Part shown: positions 1-7,598 of the stretch, one piece after another
Numbering within the stretch: the first letter of the stretch is position 1
Layout: each line of letters opens with the position of its first letter
Assembly: GCA_025456385.1 (NCBI GenBank)
Contig: JALOKS010000116.1
Coordinates: 1 to 7,598 of the forward strand
DNA from: Thermoanaerobaculales bacterium
Lineage (GTDB): Bacteria > Acidobacteriota > Thermoanaerobaculia > Thermoanaerobaculales > Sulfomarinibacteraceae
DNA: 7,598 nucleotides
Reading direction: 5' to 3'
Made by a program: the position numbers and the translations under genes
The notes under the pieces: generated by a model
The model's input: the letters and a program-made list of their open reading frames with translations, nothing else
Told to the model about the DNA's origin: nothing
Databases searched by the model: none

Positions 1-1
1 G

Positions 2-2266
2 ATGCTCTCGGACACCCTCTCGGGGCTCGAGGTGAGGCCGCGGAAGCAGGCGCCGGCGCCGCCCCCGGATACCCCGCCCGCGGTGCAGCCGCCGGCGCCC
101 AGGGTCACGAAGGCCCCTCCCGTCGGAGCTGCCGCCCCTCCGGGCCAGGCGGCCAAGCCCGCCGCGGCGCGGCCGCCCGCCGCCAAGGCGCCGCCTGCCG
201 GCGGCCCGTCCCCGCCTGCGGTGCGGACACCGGCGCCGCCCACCGGCGATGCGCACGCGCCCGGCCCGGCGGCCCGGCCACCGGCGCCGCCGCCCCCGGC
301 GCGCGTGCCGGCGAAGAGTGCCGCACCGGCGGCGCCCGGTCGGGCGGCCCTGATCGGCAGCCGCTTCGGCCAGTACGTGATCGAGGAGCACATCGCCACC
401 GGCGGAATGGCCGAGGTCTTCAAGGCCCGCATGGTCGGCATGGAGGGCTTCCAGAAGACCGTCGCGATCAAGCGCATCCTCTCGAACCTCAACGACAGCG
501 ACGAGTTCGTGCACATGTTCATCGACGAGGCCAAGCTCGCCGCGCAGCTCAACCACAGCAACATCATTCAGATCTTCGACCTCGGCAAGGTCGAGGGTGC
601 GCACTACATCGCCATGGAGTTCATCGAGGGCCGCGACCTGCGGTCGATCCTCGCCGAGTGTCAGGAGCGCGGACGGACCCTGCCGGTCGCGCTCGCCCTC
701 CAGGTCGCGAGCCTGCTCGCGTCGGCGCTCGACTACGCCCACAAGAAACGCGACTTCGAAGACCGCGAGCTCGGCCTCGTGCACCGCGACGTGTCGCCGC
801 AGAACGTCCTCATCTCCTACGAGGGCGACGTCAAGCTCTGTGACTTCGGCATCGCCAAGGCGGCGTCGAAGGCCAGCCAGACCCGCGCCGGAGCGCTCAA
901 GGGCAAGCTGCAGTACATGTCGCCGGAGCAGGCCTGGGGTAAGACCATCGACCACCGCTCCGACATCTTCTCGCTCGGCCTCGTGCTCTACGAGATGCTG
1001 ACCGGAGAGAAGGTCTTCAAGGGCGAGTCGGAGCTGTCGGTGCTCGAGCAGGTGCGGGACCCGATCATCGCCGCGCCGTCCTCCCACAATCCCGAGCTCG
1101 GCCCGGATGTCGACCGCATCGTCTTCCGCGCCCTCGACCCCGACCGCGAGACCCGGTACCAGTCCGCCCTCGACCTGCAGCGCGACCTCGAGGGTGTGAT
1201 GCGGAGCCAGGGCCTGGCAGCCGATCGGGCGGCGATCGCCGCCTTTCTGGCGGGGCTCGGCGGTGCGCCCGGCGCCACCCCCGGGGCCGCGCGGGCGGCT
1301 GCTGCGACGCCGGCGACGCCACCTCCCATCACACCGCCCAAGGCTCCGCCGCCGCCGGCGGGTCGACCGCCGGCCGCCCGGACCCCCGTCCGGCCTCCGG
1401 CCGGCCCCGAGCCGCGCCCCCTCCTCGATCTCGATCCCGAGCTCGAGCGGGCCCTCGGCCCGCGGCGCGACCAGCGGCCAACCCCGCCTCGCCTGAGCGA
1501 GCTCGGCGACGACCGCGCTGGCGGCGGCGCGGGAGGCTCGCGGCGGCTGTGGCTCCTGCTCGCCCTGCTGGTGGTGACCGCGGCCGCGGGCGCCGGGTGG
1601 TGGTTCCTGGGCCGTGGCGGTGACGCCGGCGGGCCGGAGGCCCTCCCGGAGGAGGTGGCCGAGGTGGCCACCGAGACCCCGACCCCGGAGCTGGCGCCCG
1701 GCCTGCTCTCCGAGGCGGAGCTGATCGAGCAGGCGCGGGCGGTGGCCGCCGCCGAGATCCTCAAGCAGGAGGAGGCGCTGCGGCAGCGGCTCGAGCAGGA
1801 GTTCCCGACCGCCACCCCGGTGCCGCCGACGCCGACCGCGACCGAGACCGCGACGCCGCTGCCCACCGGCACGCCGACCCGCGTGCCGCCGACGGCGACC
1901 CGGGTTCCGGCGACGGCGACCCCGGTGCCGCCGACGGAGACGCCCGCGGTCCGCGAGGGTGATATCGTAGGTCCCGGCCCCGGCGTCACAGTGCCGGTCG
2001 CGCTCGAGCAGGCCAAGCCCGAGTATCCGCGCCGAGCTCACCAGCTGCAACAGTCTGGCGTTGTGGAGGCGGAGATCCTGGTTGGAATCGATGGCAGGGT
2101 CGAGGAGTTCCGTGTGATCTCGGTCGACCGGCCGGGTATCGGCTTCGAGGCGGCGACCGAGGCGGCCGTGAGGAGGTGGCGGTACGAGCCGGCCACCAAG
2201 AACGGCGTCAAGGTGCGGATGCGGGTGCGGATCCGGGTCCCCTTCCAGTTGGGTCCGGCGGGTTGA
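2..2266 (+). CDS. Membrane-anchored Ser/Thr protein kinase with C-terminal TonB domain (5' end uncertain)
   Basis: Predicted bitopic membrane kinase. A Pro/Ala-rich disordered N-terminus (residues about 1-115) precedes a Hanks-type kinase domain (about 123-400). Visible motifs are the glycine loop IATGGMAEVF (131-140), the ATP-binding lysine in VAIK (K157), the catalytic loop HRDVSPQN (261-268, D263), DFG (281-283) and MSPE (306-309). A second Pro-rich linker (about 420-512) leads to one hydrophobic helix (about 516-536) after an Arg pair, implying a cytoplasmic kinase. Beyond the membrane lie a charged helix likely to form a coiled coil (568-601), a Pro/Thr stalk (602-650) and a TonB C-terminal domain (about 665-754) with KPEYP near its start and WRYEPA. 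From family knowledge, TonB C-domains act in the periplasm; coupling to kinase signalling is inference. The first ATG sits at base 2, so the frame may begin upstream and an N-terminal domain could be missing. Kinase and TonB calls are firm; substrate and signal are unknown. Confidence 0.9.
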   Translation: MLSDTLSGLEVRPRKQAPAPPPDTPPAVQPPAPRVTKAPPVGAAAPPGQAAKPAAARPPAAKAPPAGGPSPPAVRTPAPPTGDAHAPGPAARPPAPPPPARVPAKSAAPAAPGRAALIGSRFGQYVIEEHIATGGMAEVFKARMVGMEGFQKTVAIKRILSNLNDSDEFVHMFIDEAKLAAQLNHSNIIQIFDLGKVEGAHYIAMEFIEGRDLRSILAECQERGRTLPVALALQVASLLASALDYAHKKRDFEDRELGLVHRDVSPQNVLISYEGDVKLCDFGIAKAASKASQTRAGALKGKLQYMSPEQAWGKTIDHRSDIFSLGLVLYEMLTGEKVFKGESELSVLEQVRDPIIAAPSSHNPELGPDVDRIVFRALDPDRETRYQSALDLQRDLEGVMRSQGLAADRAAIAAFLAGLGGAPGATPGAARAAAATPATPPPITPPKAPPPPAGRPPAARTPVRPPAGPEPRPLLDLDPELERALGPRRDQRPTPPRLSELGDDRAGGGAGGSRRLWLLLALLVVTAAAGAGWWFLGRGGDAGGPEALPEEVAEVATETPTPELAPGLLSEAELIEQARAVAAAEILKQEEALRQRLEQEFPTATPVPPTPTATETATPLPTGTPTRVPPTATRVPATATPVPPTETPAVREGDIVGPGPGVTVPVALEQAKPEYPRRAHQLQQSGVVEAEILVGIDGRVEEFRVISVDRPGIGFEAATEAAVRRWRYEPATKNGVKVRMRVRIRVPFQLGPAG
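1802..1948 (+). repeat. Pro/Thr-rich degenerate repeat in the kinase stalk
   Basis: Residues 601-649 of the kinase are built from loose repeats of the form V-P-P-T-x-T, T-x-T-P and P-T. At DNA level an 18-base block is repeated exactly at 1814-1831 and 1919-1936, 105 bases (35 codons) apart and in frame. The stretch sits between the coiled-coil segment and the TonB domain, where an extended spacer would carry the domain away from the membrane. Such tracts are common extracytoplasmic linkers; the repeat number may vary between strains, which is inference. Confidence 0.75.
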
Positions 2267-2286
2267 GATGGCTGATCACCGTGGGC

Positions 2287-2297
2287 AGGGAGGAAAG
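2287..2297 (+). promoter_or_regulatory. Strong ribosome binding site that fixes the start of the small coiled-coil gene
   Basis: A purine-rich stretch with core GGAGG at 2289-2293 lies 7 bases before the ATG at 2301. It favours that start over the in-frame ATG at 2268, which follows the kinase stop by one base and has no comparable site. The extra N-terminal residues implied by the upstream start would simply be the translation of the ribosome binding site. Confidence 0.75.
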
Positions 2298-2300
2298 CGC

Positions 2301-2528
2301 ATGGCTGGCCTGAGCGAATCCCAGCGGAAGTTCTACGAGGAAGCCCTCCAGCAGACCAGGCGCGAGATCCAGGAGATCGAGGGCCAGATCCAGGAGGAGC
2401 TCAGCCGCGTCAAGGAGCGGATCGCCGAGCTCCAGGTCGCGCAGAAGGCTGCCCGCCAGATGTACGACGCCGCCTGCCAGCGTCTCGGCATAGCGAACGA
2501 TCTCGAGGGTGACGCCTCCGGAGGCTGA
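2301..2528 (+). CDS. Small coiled-coil protein of unknown function (75 aa)
   Basis: I do not recognise a family. The product of 75 residues is highly charged and rich in Glu, Gln, Arg and Lys. From about residue 5 to 63 it reads as one long amphipathic helix with few helix breakers (pieces such as EEALQQTRREIQEIEGQI and RVKERIAELQVAQKAARQ), suggesting a coiled coil that dimerises or binds a partner. It has one Cys, no signal peptide and no membrane segment, so it should be cytoplasmic. The start at 2301 is chosen for its strong ribosome binding site; an alternative ATG at 2268 would give 86 residues. It lies 34 bases after the kinase gene and 83 before accD, so it is probably co-transcribed with one or both. 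Codon bias and GC-rich third positions match the neighbours, supporting a real gene. Function as an adaptor or structural protein is only a guess. Confidence 0.75.
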   Translation: MAGLSESQRKFYEEALQQTRREIQEIEGQIQEELSRVKERIAELQVAQKAARQMYDAACQRLGIANDLEGDASGG

Positions 2529-2541
2529 GGGGGCGTCGCCA

Positions 2542-2590
2542 CCGCCGGGCACGGTTCACGGGGTCGGCTCGGTGCCGGCCCCCCCGGCGG
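2542..2590 (+). promoter_or_regulatory. Possible hairpin(s) in the leader before accD
   Basis: The 83-base gap before accD holds two mutually exclusive inverted repeats. CCGCCGGG (2542-2549) pairs perfectly with CCCGGCGG (2583-2590) around a 33-base loop. Alternatively GCCGGGCAC (2544-2552) pairs with GTGCCGGC (2572-2579) with one bulged G and a 19-base loop. There is no T-tract after either, so a classical intrinsic terminator is not supported. They could be a leader structure or transcript-processing site, or just chance in GC-rich DNA. I could not identify a convincing promoter in this gap. Confidence 0.25.
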
Positions 2591-2601
2591 CAACTGATGA
2601 C

Positions 2602-2605
2602 GGAG
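2602..2605 (+). promoter_or_regulatory. Ribosome binding site supporting the accD start at 2612
   Basis: GGAG lies 6 bases before the ATG at 2612. The in-frame ATG at 2597 has no purine-rich site at a suitable distance, so 2612 is preferred. The choice changes only five N-terminal residues and does not touch the zinc-binding cysteines. Confidence 0.55.
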
Positions 2606-2611
2606 CAGCGA

Positions 2612-3390
2612 ATGGCTCACAACGACCGCGCCTCGCAGGGTCTGTGGCTCAAATGCGAGGGCTGTGCCGAGATCCTCTACCACCGCGAGGTGTCGGGGAA
2701 CTTCCACGTCTGTCCGCGCTGCGACTACCACTTCCGGATCGCCGCCGAGCTGCGGCTGCAGATGATCTTCGACAACGGCCGCTTCAAGAAGCTCTTCGGC
2801 CGCATCCGCTCCGCCGACCCTCTCGGCTTCGTCGACTCCAAGCCCTACCCGGAGCGGCTCAAGGTCTACAACCGCAAGTTCGGCGGCTCCGACGCCGTGG
2901 TCGTCGGGCAGGGCGAGATCTCCCGCGTGCCGACGATCGTCGCGGCGATGGAGTACGGCTTCATGGGCGGCTCCATGGGCTCCGCGGTCGGCGAGAAGCT
3001 CTCCCGCGCCATCGAGCGCGCCCTCGACCGCAAGCTGGCGCTGGTCATCGTCTCCTGCTCCGGCGGCGCCCGCATGCAGGAGGGCATCCTGTCGCTGATG
3101 CAGCTCGGCAAGGTCTCCGCCGGCCTCGCCCGGATGCGGGCCAGGCCCCTGCCCTTCATCTCGGTGCTCACCGACCCCACCACCGGCGGCGTGACCGCGA
3201 GCTTCGCCATGCTCGGCGACCTCAACATCGCCGAGCCCGGGGCGCTGATCGGCTTCGCCGGCCCGCGGGTGATCGAGCAGACGATTCGCCAGACGCTGCC
3301 CGCAGGCTTCCAGCGCTCCGAGTTCCTGCTCGAGCACGGCATGCTCGACATGGTGGTGCCGCGTCCCGAGCTCAAGGCCACCCTCGGCCG

Positions 3391-3412
<22 letters not shown>
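2612..3412 (+). CDS. accD: Acetyl-CoA carboxylase carboxyltransferase subunit beta
   Basis: AccD pairs with AccA to form the carboxyltransferase that moves the carboxyl group from carboxybiotin on AccB to acetyl-CoA, giving malonyl-CoA for fatty acid synthesis in the cytoplasm. Counting from the 2612 start (266 residues), the N-terminal zinc ribbon is intact: C15 and C18 in CEGC, C34 and C37 in CPRC. The crotonase-fold domain follows with the family signatures SGGARMQEG, DPTTGGVTASFAMLGD and GFAGPRVIEQTIRQTLP, then the typical SEFLLEHGMLDMVV near the end. The protein is slightly shorter than the E. coli form (about 304 residues) but lacks no recognisable domain; many bacterial AccD proteins are of similar length. 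Its last 22 bases overlap the start of folC. accD followed by folC is a known conserved gene pair. Subunits accA, accB and accC are not in the window and must lie elsewhere. Confidence 0.97.
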
Positions 3413-4601
<1,189 letters not shown>

Positions 4602-4605
<4 letters not shown>

Positions 4606-5933
4606 GCTCCGGCTCGATCCGCGGCCGCGGCGTCCTCGAGGCGGACGAGATCCGGCGGCTGGCGCCGGTCGCCACCCGCTCCGTCGAGGCCACGCGGCGG
4701 CGGCCGGAGGAGGACGACCCGAGCGAGCTGCGGCCCGCCTTCCAGCGCGATCGCGACCGCATCCTGCACGCACGGGCCTTCCGGCGCCTCAAGCACAAGA
4801 CCCAGGTCTTCGTCCCCCACGTCGGCGACCATCCGCGGACCCGGCTCACCCACACCCTCGAGGTCGGTCAGCTCGCGCGCACCATCGCCCGCGCCCTCGG
4901 CCTCAACGAAGATCTCGCCGAGGCGGCGGCGATGGGCCACGATCTCGGCCACACCGCCTTCGGCCACACCGGGGAGACGACCCTCGACGAGATCCTGCGC
5001 GGCGCCAACCCCGAGGTCCCGCTGCCGGCTCCAGTGGCAGCGGCGGTCGGACGCTTCAAGCACAACTACCAGTCGCTGCGGGTCGTCGACCTCTTCGAGC
5101 GCCGCTACGCCGCCCCGGGCATCAACCTCTCCGACCAGGTCCGCGAGGCGATCCTCAAGCACACCTCGTGGAAGGTCGACTACGCCTTCCCGCTGCCGGA
5201 CCGCGACGGCCTGCTCCTCGACCGCCCCTGCCACCTCGAGGGGCAGGCGGTGGCGGTGGCCGACGAGATCGCACAGCAGACCCACGACCTCGAGGACGGC
5301 CTGCGCGCCGGCTCGGTCACGCTGGCCGAGGTGGAGCGGCTGGCGGTGGCGCGGCGAATCGCCGACGAGGCCGGCGCCTCGTACGCCGGGGAGCGCCCGT
5401 GGGACCGCCAGAACACCCTGGTGCGCGGCCTCATCCGGCTCTTCGTGCGCGACGTGGTGGAGACCTCTGCGGCGCGCATCGAGCGCTTCTGCGCGCGCCA
5501 CGGCATCAGCGACCACGAGGGCTGGCTGGCGCACGGGCGCGAGGTCTCACAGACCACGGTCTGGTTCTCGGCCGCGGTCGAGGAGCTCTTCTCCGAGCTC
5601 AAGACCTTCATCTACGGCCGCATCATCAACCAGGCCTCGGTGAGCCGCCAGGACTGGCGCGCGCGGCGGGTGATGACGGCCCTCTTCGCCGCCTACTGGC
5701 GGGAGCCGGCGATCCTCCCCGACTACCTGTTGAGGAGGGCCGCCGAGGAGCTGGATCTGCCCTTCCTGCGCGAGCTGCCGCTGGCCCGGGTTGCGGCCAC
5801 GGTCGCCGACCGTTACCATGCCCACCCCGGGTTCGCGAGGTTGGTCGTCGACCACCTCGCCGGCATGAGCGACCGCTTCGCCCTCGAGGAGTACCGGACG
5901 CTCCAGCTGCCGTCACCCGAGCAGGAGCTCTGA
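4602..5933 (+). CDS. dgt: Deoxyguanosinetriphosphate triphosphohydrolase-like HD-domain protein
   Basis: Predicted dNTP triphosphohydrolase of the HD superfamily, which releases tripolyphosphate from dGTP or other dNTPs. From the GTG at 4602 the product has 443 residues. Family signatures occur in order: FQRDRDRILHARAFRRLKHK, TRLTHTLEV (metal ligand H84), GHDLGHTAFGH (H113, D114), KHNYQSLRVV (H154, at the place of the usual EHNEQS), and VADEIAQQTHDLEDGLRAG (D221). All four HD metal ligands are therefore present. The C-terminal part (about 280-443) is helical and typical of the long dGTPase-like proteins. The start is a GTG overlapping the folC stop in GTGA; a second GTG directly before it (4599) is equally possible, with only a weak G-run upstream, suggesting coupling to folC. 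Close similarity is to the dGTPase-like clade rather than to the E. coli enzyme, so the preferred nucleotide and any allosteric activation are unknown. Confidence 0.92.
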
Positions 5934-5938
5934 GGAGG
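5933..5938 (+). promoter_or_regulatory. Near-perfect ribosome binding site of rpiB
   Basis: AGGAGG begins on the last base of the dgt stop codon and lies 6 bases before a GTG at 5945. It decides that rpiB uses this GTG start, which also places the SDHAG motif at the usual N-terminal position. Confidence 0.85.
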
Positions 5939-5944
5939 ACCGCC

Positions 5945-6381
5945 GTGATCGTCATCGCCTCCGACCATGCCGGTGTCGAGCTCAAGGCGCGGCTCGTCGC
6001 GGCGGCGCGCGCGGCGGGGCACGAGATCACCGACCTCGGGCCCGCCGACACCGGCTCCGTCGACTACCCGGACTTCGCCCACCGCGTGGCGGCGGCGGTG
6101 GCCGCTGGCGAGGCCGGGCGCGGGGTGCTGATCTGCGGCACCGGCATCGGCATGAGCATGACCGCGAACCGCCACCCCGGGGTGCGGGCGGCCCTCTGCC
6201 ACGACGCCTTCACCGCCGAGATGGCGCGCCGCCACAACGACGCCAACGTTCTCTGTCTGGGGGCGCGGGTCACCGGTACGGGGGTGGCGGAGCAGGTGCT
6301 CACGGTGTTCCTGGCGACCGGCTTCGAGGGCGGGCGCCACCAACGCCGCGTGGCGCGTATCGAGTGCGCAGAGGAGGGGTC

Positions 6382-6385
<4 letters not shown>
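5945..6385 (+). CDS. rpiB: Ribose-5-phosphate isomerase B
   Basis: RpiB interconverts ribulose 5-phosphate and ribose 5-phosphate in the pentose phosphate pathway, supplying ribose for nucleotides. The 146-residue product is the usual family length and shows the full RpiB/LacAB pattern: SDHAG (6-10), VDYPDFA (39-45), CGTGIGMSM (64-72) with the catalytic Cys64, AN and GVRAALCHD for phosphate and sugar binding, and RRHNDANVL with His97, followed by GAR and FEGGRHQRRV. GTG is chosen as start because of the strong ribosome binding site and because the protein opens directly with the first beta strand. It follows dgt by 11 bases and overlaps glyA by 4 in ATGA. rpiB followed by glyA is a recurring gene order in many bacteria. 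Some family members act on allose 6-phosphate or galactose 6-phosphate, but the catalytic Cys and the operon context favour ribose 5-phosphate. Confidence 0.96.
6372..6377 (+). promoter_or_regulatory. Ribosome binding site of glyA inside the end of rpiB
   Basis: AGGAGG lies 4 bases before the glyA ATG at 6382 and is embedded in the last codons of rpiB. With the ATGA stop/start overlap it indicates that ribosomes ending rpiB can reinitiate on glyA. Confidence 0.7.

Positions 6386-7598
<1,213 letters not shown>

Noticed and set aside
37..345. GC-rich repeats at the start of the window as a separate repeat element
   Set aside because: The repeated GCC/CCG triplets encode the Pro/Ala-rich linker of the kinase and show no fixed unit or terminal inverted repeats.
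2268..2300. ATG at 2268 as the start of the small protein, one base after the kinase stop
   Set aside because: It could be coupled to the kinase, but the ATG at 2301 has a much better ribosome binding site, and the extra residues are just the translation of that site.
2544..2579. Intrinsic terminator between the small gene and accD
   Set aside because: The stem is short and bulged and is followed by C and G runs rather than a T-tract.

Overview
The window is about 7.6 kb of very GC-rich DNA (roughly 70% or more by eye). It is almost completely filled by genes on the + strand. I read six protein-coding genes plus the large kinase gene's extended fusion architecture: a Ser/Thr kinase-TonB fusion (possibly truncated at its start by the window edge), a 75-residue coiled-coil protein, accD, folC, a dGTPase-like gene (dgt), rpiB and glyA (cut by the right edge). 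The kinase carries a C-terminal TonB-type domain beyond a membrane segment, which points to a diderm (Gram-negative-type) bacterium. The Pkn style (HRDVSPQN catalytic loop, Pro/Ala-rich linkers, Pro/Thr-rich stalk, TonB C-domain) fits high-GC Acidobacteriota or Myxococcota, or related deep lineages; this assignment is an inference and is not secure.

Layout. Positions 2-2266 encode a multi-domain kinase: Pro/Ala-rich N-terminus, kinase domain, Pro-rich linker, one membrane helix, predicted coiled coil, Pro/Thr stalk and TonB C-terminal domain. At 2301-2528 lies a small, highly charged helical protein with a strong ribosome binding site. A gap of 83 bases with possible hairpins follows. Then accD (2612-3412), folC (3391-4605), dgt (4602-5933), rpiB (5945-6385) and glyA (6382 to the edge) form a tightly packed run. 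Three of the four junctions in this run overlap (22, 4 and 4 bases) and the fourth leaves 11 bases, so these genes are very likely one operon.

Function. The downstream genes are housekeeping metabolism around growth: AccD for the first committed step of fatty acid synthesis, FolC for folate (poly)glutamylation, GlyA for loading one-carbon units onto tetrahydrofolate, RpiB for ribose-5-phosphate supply, and a dGTPase-like HD enzyme for dNTP balance. FolC and GlyA act on the same cofactor, and RpiB and Dgt touch nucleotide precursors, so the operon reads as a precursor-supply unit. The kinase and the small coiled-coil protein are the least standard parts. I see no mobile element, CRISPR array, RNA gene or defence system, and no gene-free stretch longer than about 85 bases.
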